Part shown: positions 34,492 to 42,485 of the stretch, in pieces
How the letters are laid out: each line of letters opens with the position of its first letter
Numbering within the stretch: the first letter of the stretch is position 1
NCBI GenBank assembly: GCA_040752215.1
Contig: JBFMEX010000053.1
Coordinates: 1 to 64,000, forward strand
Direction of reading: 5' to 3'
From: JBFMEX01 sp040752215
GTDB lineage: Bacteria; Pseudomonadota; Alphaproteobacteria; Rhizobiales; Hyphomicrobiaceae
DNA length: 64,000 nucleotides
The notes under the pieces: model-generated
Databases searched by the model: none
Seen by the model: only the letters and a program-made list of their open reading frames with translations
Told to the model about the DNA's origin: nothing
Made by a program: the position numbers and the translations under genes

Positions 34492-35304
34492 TCAGCGGCG
34501 CTCCCCGGCGCCGGACTCGACGGCACTCTGGCGCCAGCTCGCGGGAATGACCGAGCGGTAGTGCGTGCCGTTGTTGTCGCGGCCGTCGACGGCGACGCCG
34601 GTCTCCGATAGCGGCAGGCGCACGAGAAGCGTCAGCGTCGGGTCCTCGGCGACCGGCTCGAACAACTCGAGCTCGGCGAGCGCGCCGCCTTTGTTGCCCT
34701 TCATCTCCAGGCGCTCGATGAAGAACGCCGGGATGTTGTCCTTGGACAGGCCGGTATCCATCGGATGGCGGATGCGCAGCCGCACGCGCGTCGCCCCGCC
34801 CGCCTCGCGCCACAGGCGCCCCTGCGTCTGGCCGACAGTCTCGGACCAGTCAGCGTCCTTGCGCGCGGTGGCCGGCGCCGAGCAGCCACCGCCGGCCGCG
34901 TCGAGATAGGCGCCGCCGACGTGCCACACGCCATCCGCGGTCAATGCAGCGGCACGCACCGGCGTCCCCTGCTCGACCTTCATGCGGAACGCGACGTAGG
35001 GCTCCGCCTCGCGCGGGGTCAGCGTCAGCACGTGCTGGATCGGATTGAGGTCGGCGAACACGACGAGCTTGACGACCGGCCCGAGCGCACGCGCATCGGC
35101 GGTGACCGGCACCTGGGCCTGGTTCTCGACCACGCCCGGCACCGCGACTTTCACCCGCTCGTCGAACTCGACGGCCGCGCCGGCAAAGAATTTCGCGCGC
35201 ATGTCGTCCCACATCACCGAGGCGAGCGGATCGGCCGGCTCGCTCGCGGTAGCCGGCGCGGCCAGCGCGAACATCGAGATCAGCAGCAGCGTCCGTGTCG
35301 TCAT
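34492..35304 (-). CDS. Quinoprotein-associated fused SoxYZ-like carrier protein
   Basis: 270-aa periplasmic protein with signal peptide (ends near ATA at residue 20). The N-terminal half resembles SoxY and carries the swinging-arm type motif GGGCS (near residue 145), whose Cys would hold a covalent substrate. The C-terminal half resembles SoxZ (HPMDTGL, IPAFFIERLEM). Fusions like this are found only beside PQQ dehydrogenases. It lies between the SoxH-like hydrolase and the substrate-binding protein, in one probable operon. Confidence 0.83.
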   Translation of the reverse strand: MTTRTLLLISMFALAAPATASEPADPLASVMWDDMRAKFFAGAAVEFDERVKVAVPGVVENQAQVPVTADARALGPVVKLVVFADLNPIQHVLTLTPREAEPYVAFRMKVEQGTPVRAAALTADGVWHVGGAYLDAAGGGCSAPATARKDADWSETVGQTQGRLWREAGGATRVRLRIRHPMDTGLSKDNIPAFFIERLEMKGNKGGALAELELFEPVAEDPTLTLLVRLPLSETGVAVDGRDNNGTHYRSVIPASWRQSAVESGAGERR

Positions 35305-35370
35305 GGTGAATTGATTCCTCGGTCCGGTTTGGATCAGTCTACCCTCGATCGGCCGCCCCGGCCAGACGGC

Positions 35371-36240
35371 TCAGGGCAGCGGCGGCGGGACGAATGTGAC
35401 CCCATACGCCTTGCAGATGCGCTCTAGCTCGCCCGATCGCGCCATCTCGGCGAGAATGTCGCCGATCGCATAGCCGAGATCGCGGCTGTCCTCCTTGACT
35501 GCGGTGCCGACCGTCCAGCGCGTCTTCAAGATGCCCGGCATGTCCGGCTCGCTGAAGCGGAACGACCCCGGCTTGCCGGCGAGCTCGCCCTCGATCGGCG
35601 CGCGCCGGCCGACCAAGCCGGCATTCTCGCGGGCGAGGAAGCTCTCGGCGGCGTCCTTCATCTTGAGATACGGGTTGACGTTGTTGCGGTAGACACCCTC
35701 GTCGGCGAAGGCGACGAAATAGTGGGCGACAGAGGCGAACTGCACGGCCAGCTTCAGCTGCTTGAATGGCGCAAAGCCGTTGTCGGCGCCGACGAGATCG
35801 GGGTGCGTGACCAGCACCACCTGCTCGTGGAAGTAGGCGTTGGAGATCTGCACCAGCGGATTGCGGATCACCAGCTCCTTGTCGGTCGGGACGTGCATCA
35901 TCACGTCGCCGATGGCGCCACCGGTGCGCGGACCCTGCCAGATGTTGGACCGCAGATCGTCGTCGACCTCCTCGCCGGCCGTTCGCGGAATGATGTCGGC
36001 CTCGACCCCGAGCCTCGCGGCCAGCCGCCGTGCGATGTCGACCTCGATCCCCTTGGCAATGCCGTCCTCGACCCAGGAGAACGGCTTGTTGTCGTCGTAG
36101 ACGACGACTCGCAGCGTCTTGGTAGCCACGACATCGTCGAGCGGACGGGACCAAACGGAAAAGGCCGCGACCCACGATAGGGTCACGGCCAGTGCGGCAG
36201 GGAGGAGCAGCCGCAGGAAAAGCGGTACCGCGCTCGGCAC
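35371..36240 (-). CDS. Quinoprotein-associated periplasmic substrate-binding protein (MxaJ/XoxJ-like)
   Basis: About 289 aa, read from GTG at 36238-36240 just after the pedF stop; no ATG fits before the signal sequence (LFLRLLLPAALAVTL). The mature part has a type-2 periplasmic binding fold (LRVVVYDDNKPFSW, then KGIEVDIARRLAARLG), as in MxaJ/XoxJ partners of PQQ dehydrogenases. Such proteins bind or help mature the dehydrogenase rather than serve a transporter, and no ABC transporter genes lie nearby. Confidence 0.82.
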   Translation of the reverse strand: MPSAVPLFLRLLLPAALAVTLSWVAAFSVWSRPLDDVVATKTLRVVVYDDNKPFSWVEDGIAKGIEVDIARRLAARLGVEADIIPRTAGEEVDDDLRSNIWQGPRTGGAIGDVMMHVPTDKELVIRNPLVQISNAYFHEQVVLVTHPDLVGADNGFAPFKQLKLAVQFASVAHYFVAFADEGVYRNNVNPYLKMKDAAESFLARENAGLVGRRAPIEGELAGKPGSFRFSEPDMPGILKTRWTVGTAVKEDSRDLGYAIGDILAEMARSGELERICKAYGVTFVPPPLP

Positions 36241-36245
36241 GGAGA

Positions 36246-36674
36246 TCAGCCGTCGTAGCGCGACTCGAGATAGGTGCGGATCGCCCACAGGGCCTCCTGG
36301 CTCAGCAGTCCCTCGAATGCCGGCATCTTGGTGACCCCATTGATCGTCGCGCCCTTGCGCACGCGCTCCACGTACCACTCGTCGCCGGTCTTGCCCTTCT
36401 CCAGGTATCTGAGATCCGGCGCCAGCCCGCCCGAGATCGCCTCGAGGCCGTGGCAGCGGGCGCAGTTCTGATTGTAGCCGGAGGCGCCGATCTCCAGCGC
36501 CCGCGCGTTTTCACGGTAGGGGTTTTCCTCCTTCCACTTCTCGCCGAGCTGCTCTAGCCCCGTGGTGTCGACCGGCTGCGGGGTGACATCGCCGTGGGCG
36601 ATCGCCCGAGGCGCGGCGAGCGCGAGGAGAACACCGAAAGTCAGAGCCGAGAGTGCCAAACGGGAGACTTGCAT
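36246..36674 (-). CDS. pedF: Cytochrome c-550 PedF-type
   Basis: 142-aa periplasmic mono-haem cytochrome c with signal peptide (ends AIA near residue 26). The haem motif is CARCH (C71, C74, H75) and the probable axial Met is M117 in KMPAFEG. It is the likely electron acceptor of the PQQ dehydrogenase at 31549-33312. It is the first gene of the leftward relay operon, behind the operator at 36788-36803, with GGAG nine bases before the ATG. Confidence 0.88.
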   Translation of the reverse strand: MQVSRLALSALTFGVLLALAAPRAIAHGDVTPQPVDTTGLEQLGEKWKEENPYRENARALEIGASGYNQNCARCHGLEAISGGLAPDLRYLEKGKTGDEWYVERVRKGATINGVTKMPAFEGLLSQEALWAIRTYLESRYDG

Positions 36675-36787
36675 CCGGAGCGCTCCAGTGTTTCCTGCCG
36701 TATTGTTGTTCGTGAGAAGGTCGGCGTCGCTTTGATTGGGTGCCGCGACGCGAGCGTGATCCTAGTTCCTCGTGCTCGGATCGCGGA

Positions 36788-36803
36788 ATTGCCAATTAGT
36801 GCA
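36788..36803 (+). promoter_or_regulatory. Dyad operator upstream of pedF
   Basis: ATTGCCAATTAGTGCA contains TGCCA-N4-GTGCA and matches the site before the PQQ dehydrogenase at 14 of 16 positions. It lies 114 bases before the pedF start, in the divergent region shared with the beta-propeller gene. Confidence 0.5.
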
Positions 36804-36830
36804 AACTTCGCACATCCGGAAGTGTAACAG

Positions 36831-36844
36831 TGTACCATAGTACA
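36831..36844. promoter_or_regulatory. Perfect 14-bp palindrome upstream of the beta-propeller gene
   Basis: TGTACCATAGTACA is a perfect inverted repeat TGTAC-N4-GTACA. It lies 62 bases before the beta-propeller start and shares the ATAGTACA half with the site before the PQQ dehydrogenase. Confidence 0.5.
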
Positions 36845-36905
36845 GTTCAGGGCGAAGGCGGCGACCGTTAGCCTCGACGCAGGTTTCGAGGGGAGGAGCA
36901 GTGCC

Positions 36906-37877
36906 ATGCCGAGGGCCTTGGCCGTCGCGCTCGCCGTCATCATGACGGCTACGAGGAGCCTCGCGGCGCACGAGGTCTACGTCTCCAACGAGAAGGACAA
37001 TACGATCTCGGTGATCGACACCAAGTCGCTCGAGGTCGTCAGGACTTTCAAGGTCGGGCAGCGCCCGCGCGGAATTACGTTCTCGAAGGATTACACCCGC
37101 TTCTACGTGTGCGCCAGTGACAGCGACGCCGTGCAGGTCTACGACGCAGAGGGCGGCACGCACCTCTACGATCTCCCCTCCGGCGAGGACCCGGAGCAGT
37201 TCGCCGTCTCGCCGGACGACAAGCGGCTCTACATCGCCAACGAGGACAACGCCGTCACGACCATCGTCGATCTGGAGGCGCGCAAGGTCGTGGCTCAGAT
37301 CGACGTCGGCGTCGAACCCGAGGGCATGGCGGTATCGCCCGACAACCGCCTGGCGGTGACGACCTCCGAGACGACCAACATGGCGCACGTGATCGACACC
37401 GCGACCCACGAGGTGATCGCCAACATTCTCGTCGACCAGCGCCCGCGCCACGCCGAGTTCACCGCCGACGGCAGGAAGCTGTGGGTCTCCTCCGAGATCG
37501 GCGGCACCGTGTCGATCATCGATGTCGCGACAATGGCCATCGAGCACGTGATCCGCTTCCCGATCCCCGGCATTCTCGCCGACACCATTCAGCCGGTCGG
37601 CATCAAGCTGACGCGCGACGGCATGACCGCCTTCATCGCGCTCGGTCCGGCCAACCGGGTCGCGGTCGTCGACGCCCGCACCTACGAGGTCAAGAAGCAT
37701 CTGCTGGTCGGCCAGCGCGTCTGGCATCTGGCGTTGACGCCCGAGGAGGACTTGCTGTTCACCACCAACGGCGTGTCCAACGACGTCACGGTGATCGACG
37801 TCAAAGCGCTGAAGGCGATCAAGTCGGTCAGGGTCGGGCGCTATCCGTGGGGCGCCGCCGTCCGCCAGACACCGTAG
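36906..37877 (+). CDS. PQQ-dependent catabolism-associated beta-propeller protein
   Basis: 323-aa periplasmic YVTN-type propeller with signal peptide (ends SLA near residue 20) and seven or so repeats built on NxxxxxSVIDxxxxxV and SPDxxxxxxAN patterns (VSNEKDNTISVID, SPDDKRLYIANEDN). In PQQ alcohol clusters it normally precedes an ABC exporter pair; here the next gene is rmlA on the other strand, so the exporter is missing. A strong GGGAGGAG lies before the ATG. It is divergent from pedF and probably co-regulated through the dyads at 36788-36844. Confidence 0.85.
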   Translation: MPRALAVALAVIMTATRSLAAHEVYVSNEKDNTISVIDTKSLEVVRTFKVGQRPRGITFSKDYTRFYVCASDSDAVQVYDAEGGTHLYDLPSGEDPEQFAVSPDDKRLYIANEDNAVTTIVDLEARKVVAQIDVGVEPEGMAVSPDNRLAVTTSETTNMAHVIDTATHEVIANILVDQRPRHAEFTADGRKLWVSSEIGGTVSIIDVATMAIEHVIRFPIPGILADTIQPVGIKLTRDGMTAFIALGPANRVAVVDARTYEVKKHLLVGQRVWHLALTPEEDLLFTTNGVSNDVTVIDVKALKAIKSVRVGRYPWGAAVRQTP

Positions 37878-37896
37878 CCCGTGCGCTCGGCATCGA

Positions 37897-38775
37897 TCAG
37901 GCGCCGACGTCGGCCAGCACGCCCCGGAGATAGCGACCGTAATCGTTGTTGCGGTAGCGCTCGGCAATCAGCCGCTCGAGGTCGGCGGCGGCGATGAAGC
38001 CCTTGCGGAAGGCGATCTCCTCGGGGCTGGCGATCTTGTGGCCTTGCCGCTTGTCGATCGTCGCCACATAGCCGGCCGCGTCGAGCAGGCTGTCGGGGGT
38101 GCCGGTGTCGAACCAGGCGAAGCCGCGCCCCATGCGCTGCACGTCGAGCCGGCCGCGCTCGAGGTAGACGTTGTTGACGGCGGTGATCTCCAGCTCCTTG
38201 CGCGCCGAAGGCTTCAGCGATTTGGCGATCTCTACGACGTCGTTGTCATAGACGTAGAGACCGATGACCGCCCAGTTGGACAATGGCACTTTCGGCTTCT
38301 CCTCGATCGAGGTGGCACGCCCCGTTGCGTCGAAGGCGACGACGCCATAGCGTTCGGGATCGCGCACCTGATGGGCGAACACCGTCGCGCCGGGACGCTC
38401 GACGAAGGCATTGCTCATCAGCTCGGACAGGCCGTGTCCGTAGAAGATGTTGTCTCCCAGCACCATCGCGCAATGATCGTCACCGATGAAGCGCTCGCCG
38501 ATGATGAACGCCTGTGCCAGCCCTTCCGGCCTCGGCTGCTCGGCATAGCTGAGCGACAGGCCCCATGCGGAGCCGTCGCCGAGCAATTCGCGAAAGCCCG
38601 GCAGATCGCGCGGTGTCGAGATGATCAGGATGTCGCGGATGCCGCCAAGCATCAGCACCGACAGCGGGTAGTAGATCAGTGGCTTGTCGTAGACCGGCAG
38701 CATCTGCTTGGAGACGGCGAGCGTCATCGGGTAGAGGCGCGTGCCGCTGCCGCCGGCGAGGATAATGCCCTTCAT
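37897..38775 (-). CDS. rmlA: RmlA, glucose-1-phosphate thymidylyltransferase
   Basis: 292-aa nucleotidyltransferase that makes dTDP-glucose. The signature GGSGTRLYPMTLAVSKQ is followed by LPVYDKPLIYYPL, as in RmlA/RffH; GDNIFYGHGL and EEKPKVPLSNWAVIGLY also fit. The start overlaps the rmlD stop (ATGA). It ends the rmlBDA operon. Confidence 0.95.
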   Translation of the reverse strand: MKGIILAGGSGTRLYPMTLAVSKQMLPVYDKPLIYYPLSVLMLGGIRDILIISTPRDLPGFRELLGDGSAWGLSLSYAEQPRPEGLAQAFIIGERFIGDDHCAMVLGDNIFYGHGLSELMSNAFVERPGATVFAHQVRDPERYGVVAFDATGRATSIEEKPKVPLSNWAVIGLYVYDNDVVEIAKSLKPSARKELEITAVNNVYLERGRLDVQRMGRGFAWFDTGTPDSLLDAAGYVATIDKRQGHKIASPEEIAFRKGFIAAADLERLIAERYRNNDYGRYLRGVLADVGA

Positions 38776-39695
38776 GCGGCCTCGACGCGGCTCGAGCGGC
38801 GCATGACCTCGACGATCGCCAGCAGGTCCCGCTGCAGGCTCGTGCGCCAGTGCGGAAGGCGAATGCCGAATGCAGCCGAGATCTTGGCGCTCGACAGCAC
38901 AGAGTGGGCGGGCCGCCGCGCTGGCGCCGGATAGGCGCTCGCGGGGATCGCGACCAGTCGCGGCGTGCGCATGCCGGTTGCGGCGGCGTGGCGGAAGATT
39001 TCGGCTGCGAAGCCGTGCCACGTGGTCGAGCCGGTTGCCGTCAAATGATAGGTGCCCCACAGGTGCGGCGAGGGGAACGCCTCGAGCCGCCCGGCGATGT
39101 CGAGAATCGCTTCCGCGATGTCGCGAGCCGAGGTCGGCGCGCCGACCTGCTCGTCGACGACCCTGAGCTCCTCGCGCTCGGCGCCGAGGCGCAGCATGGT
39201 CTTGACGAAATTGCTGCCATCGGGACCGTACACCCAGGCGGTGCGCAGGATGATGTGGCGCGCGTGCTCGGAGCGGACCGCATCCTCACCGGCGAGCTTG
39301 CTGGCGCCGTAGACGCCGAGCGGCGCCGGCGCATCCGTCTCCACATAGGGCGCGGGCTTGGCACCGTCGAACACGTAGTCGCTCGATAGGTGGATCAGGG
39401 GAATGTCGTTGAGGGCGCAGATACGCGCCAACTGGCCGGGGCCCTCGGCGTTGATGCGGCAGGCGAGACCGGGCTCGCTCTCGGCCTTGTCGACGGCGGT
39501 GTAGGCGGCCGCGTTGATGACGAGGCGCGGGCGTGCCCTGAGCAGGAGCGCCATCACTGAGACGGGATCGGCGATGTCGGTCTCCGGCCGGCCGCTCGCC
39601 ACGACCTTCACTCCGCGCCAGCCGCCGGCGCGCTGCAACGCGCGTGCGACCTGTCCGCTCGCGCCGACGACGGCGATGGATCCTGCGCTGCCCAT
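38772..39695 (-). CDS. rmlD: RmlD, dTDP-4-dehydrorhamnose reductase
   Basis: 307-aa SDR enzyme for the last step of dTDP-L-rhamnose synthesis. It has the NAD(P) motif VVGASGQVARAL, INAAAYTAVDKAES, the active-site GVYGASKLAGE (Tyr/Lys) and LRTAWVYGPDGSNFVKTML. It lies between rmlB and rmlA on the same strand. Confidence 0.94.
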   Translation of the reverse strand: MGSAGSIAVVGASGQVARALQRAGGWRGVKVVASGRPETDIADPVSVMALLLRARPRLVINAAAYTAVDKAESEPGLACRINAEGPGQLARICALNDIPLIHLSSDYVFDGAKPAPYVETDAPAPLGVYGASKLAGEDAVRSEHARHIILRTAWVYGPDGSNFVKTMLRLGAEREELRVVDEQVGAPTSARDIAEAILDIAGRLEAFPSPHLWGTYHLTATGSTTWHGFAAEIFRHAAATGMRTPRLVAIPASAYPAPARRPAHSVLSSAKISAAFGIRLPHWRTSLQRDLLAIVEVMRRSSRVEAA

Positions 39696-39747
39696 TCGCT
39701 TCCTCCTGCCTGCGCCGGGTCGAGGACGTCGGCGCCGCCCAAGCTCC

Positions 39748-40815
39748 TCAAGCGGCCGATTTCTCGATGAGGCCGAGGCGCTCGCCGTCGTAGGTTCTCT
39801 CTCTGAGCGGACGCCACCAGGATTCGTTGGCGAGGTACCACTCGATGGTCTTGACGATGCCGGTCTCGAACGTCTCGCGCGCCCGCCAGCCGAGCTCGCC
39901 CTCGATCTTCCTCGGATCGATGGCGTAGCGGAAATCGTGGCCCGGACGGTCGGTGACGTACCGGATCGCGCTTCTGTGGCTGGCGCCGTCGGCGCGCGGC
40001 CTCAGGCCATCGAGCGTGTCGGCGATGGCATGGACGACCGCGAGATTGCTGCGCTCGTTGCGGCCGCCGACGACGTAGCGCTCGCCCGGTCGGCCGTGCG
40101 CGGCGATCGTCAGCAGCGCACGGGCATGGTCGTCGACAAAGAGCCAGTCGCGCACGTTCGAGCCGTCGCCATAGACCGGCAGCGTCTTGCCCATCAGCGC
40201 ATTGGTGATCATCAGCGGGATCAGCTTCTCGGGGAAGTGATAGGGGCCGTAGTTGTTGGAGCAGTTGGACAGCACGACCGGCAGCCCATAGGTGCGGTGC
40301 CAAGCGAGCGCGAGGTGATCGGCCGCGGCCTTGCTCGCCGAGTAGGGCGAGCTCGGGTCGTAGGCGGTCTCCTCCGAGAACGCGCCTTCGGGCCCCAGGC
40401 TGCCGAACACCTCGTCGGTGGAGATCTGCACGAAGCGGAAGCGCTCCTTGCGGGCACCCGGCAAACGCGACCAGTAGTGGCGCGCGGCCTCCAGCATCGT
40501 GTAGGTGCCCGTGATGTTGGTCTCGACGAACGTCCGCGGACCGGTGATCGAGCGGTCGACGTGGGACTCGGCAGCGAGATGCAGAATGGCGTCGGGCTCC
40601 TCGGCGGCGATCGCGTCTGCCACTCCCTCGCGATCGCAGACGTTGACCCTATGGAACGCGTAGCCGGGATCGCCGGCGATCGGCGCCAGCGAGGCGAGGT
40701 TGGATGCGTAGGTGAGGCAGTCGATGTTGGCGACGCCCGCATTCATCTCGGTGACGAGCATGCGGCAGACGGCCGAGCCGATGAATCCGGCGCCACCGGT
40801 GACCAGAACCTTCAT
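39748..40815 (-). CDS. rmlB: RmlB, dTDP-glucose 4,6-dehydratase
   Basis: 355-aa SDR enzyme that makes dTDP-4-keto-6-deoxyglucose. NAD site VTGGAGFIGSAVCR; the catalytic region contains FVQISTDEVFGSLG and YSASKAAADH, and the C-terminal half contains RPGHDFRYAIDPRKIEGELGW. First gene of rmlBDA. No rmlC is adjacent; the nearest candidate is at 50112-50669. Confidence 0.95.
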   Translation of the reverse strand: MKVLVTGGAGFIGSAVCRMLVTEMNAGVANIDCLTYASNLASLAPIAGDPGYAFHRVNVCDREGVADAIAAEEPDAILHLAAESHVDRSITGPRTFVETNITGTYTMLEAARHYWSRLPGARKERFRFVQISTDEVFGSLGPEGAFSEETAYDPSSPYSASKAAADHLALAWHRTYGLPVVLSNCSNNYGPYHFPEKLIPLMITNALMGKTLPVYGDGSNVRDWLFVDDHARALLTIAAHGRPGERYVVGGRNERSNLAVVHAIADTLDGLRPRADGASHRSAIRYVTDRPGHDFRYAIDPRKIEGELGWRARETFETGIVKTIEWYLANESWWRPLRERTYDGERLGLIEKSAA

Positions 40816-41007
40816 GTGACCCTACGCGATACGAGACTGGCCGGCCGGCTATCGAGCGCACGGGCGGCGGTCCGCCCGCCGACGCACGAGCCGGCACTCG
40901 CCCCCGACTATGCGCGGGAACGATTGAGATGGCGTTAACCGTTGGCGGACAAGCCGGCGGCGCCCGGCTCGCGGCCAGGCGCACATAATCGGCAGCTCGG
41001 TGACAGA

Positions 41008-42300
41008 TCAGGCCAGATGCAGCTGCCCCATGGCGGATCTGATCAACCGCCGAGCCCGCGACAAACCGGGGTAGCGCGATGCCGCCGCCCGCGGCGCCGC
41101 AGCGCCGGGCCTCACGTCGAATACCCTGAGCGCCGCCGGCGGCACGCACAGGCGCCCGGCAGTCGCGACGAAATCATCGATCGTGCGCACATAGGTCTCG
41201 TTGGTGTGATACGACATCTGCACGAGGTCGCTGTCGTTCGTGGTCACGTAGCTGAAGCGATGACCTTCGCGAGGCGCGGCCGGCGGCAGCGGCACGAACT
41301 GGTCGGGATCCAGACCATTCCTGACCGCCATCTCGCGTATCGCCGCGACCACCTCGCCGTGCCGCGCGTTGTAGCGCGATGCAACCCTGCACACCGTCTG
41401 CAGCAACGCGGCAATGTCGAACTCGATCTCCGGATCGTCCGCGAGCTCCTGCGCCTTGAACTCCAGATAGCCGTCGGCGATCTTGACCTCCGGGATGAAC
41501 GCTCCGGCAAGGCGCTCGTCGACCGTCGGATCCCAGGCTGCACCGTACTCCTCGATGACCTTGTCCACCGACCGGCTGTCGAGCTCGCTGTAAACGCACG
41601 ACATGCCGGTCGAGTGCTTCGACATGCCGACCACCGAAAGCGGCCGGAAGGAATACACGTAGTCCGGAACCGAGACCGCGTTGATGAGACCGGAATAGAT
41701 GTCCGGATTGATGGTGTCGAAGTAGCGACCGCGGCGCGCCCGCAAGTCCTCGATGACCTGGCGCGGTACGAACGAGTAATAGATCGTCGGCAGCTCGACA
41801 TAGTTCGTCTTGCTGGAGAACACGCGCCGCAGCACGTCGCGCGTACGGCGAATCTCGACCCGTGCGGAGATATGAGCGTAGCAGAGGCCGCGGTCCGGCT
41901 CGCGGAAGAAATTCGGCCAGAACCACATCAGCGGCTTCCAGGTCACGATGCGGCCCGGGTGCTCGGCGTGGAACTGCTCGGCGATCTCGACCGCGTCCGG
42001 CATCAGGCCGTCGTCGTCACCGAGAACGGTGACGTAGTCGCCGCGCGCGTGCTGGAGGCCCAGCTCCCAGTTGTCGAGCATGGTCAGGCGCTCGGGCGCG
42101 CGCACGTAGCGAACGTGGGGGCTCGCGGCGGCGTCGACCACCGCCTTGGTCTCGGGCGAACTGAAGTTGTCCATCACCACGACCTCGAAGTTGGGTCGCG
42201 TCTGCCGCAGCACCGTACGCAGCGCATGCTCGAGCACGTCGTGGCGCTCGCGCGTCGGAATGACGATGGAATAGAGCTTCTTGCCCGAGCCAGCCTGCAT
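41008..42300 (-). CDS. Family 2 glycosyltransferase
   Basis: 430-aa enzyme with a GT-A fold at the N terminus (YSIVIPTRERHDVLEHALRT) and the metal-binding acidic motif in VTVLGDDDGLM. The acceptor/C-terminal part (residues 200-430) is not recognisable. There is no membrane helix. Donor and acceptor are unknown, but the position between rml genes and sugar-modifying genes suggests a role in a cell-surface glycan. Confidence 0.8.
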   Translation of the reverse strand: MQAGSGKKLYSIVIPTRERHDVLEHALRTVLRQTRPNFEVVVMDNFSSPETKAVVDAAASPHVRYVRAPERLTMLDNWELGLQHARGDYVTVLGDDDGLMPDAVEIAEQFHAEHPGRIVTWKPLMWFWPNFFREPDRGLCYAHISARVEIRRTRDVLRRVFSSKTNYVELPTIYYSFVPRQVIEDLRARRGRYFDTINPDIYSGLINAVSVPDYVYSFRPLSVVGMSKHSTGMSCVYSELDSRSVDKVIEEYGAAWDPTVDERLAGAFIPEVKIADGYLEFKAQELADDPEIEFDIAALLQTVCRVASRYNARHGEVVAAIREMAVRNGLDPDQFVPLPPAAPREGHRFSYVTTNDSDLVQMSYHTNETYVRTIDDFVATAGRLCVPPAALRVFDVRPGAAAPRAAASRYPGLSRARRLIRSAMGQLHLA

Positions 42301-42485
42301 CAGTCCCCCCGAGATCCTTGCCGGGACCCACGCCACAACCTCAGGGCGCGATCCGCGGCCGGACACTACTACTGCGCTCAAGCATGCGCAACCATGGCGT
42401 GTCCATGGATGCAACCGAAGCGCGCACAGAAGCGCAAACGCTGTACTCGAACGGGGAGCAGGCTAGCCGATTCGCGATCTTGCAG

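Noticed and set aside
35100..35370. Tandem repeat or CRISPR-like structure
   Set aside because: No regularly spaced repeats were found here or elsewhere in the window.
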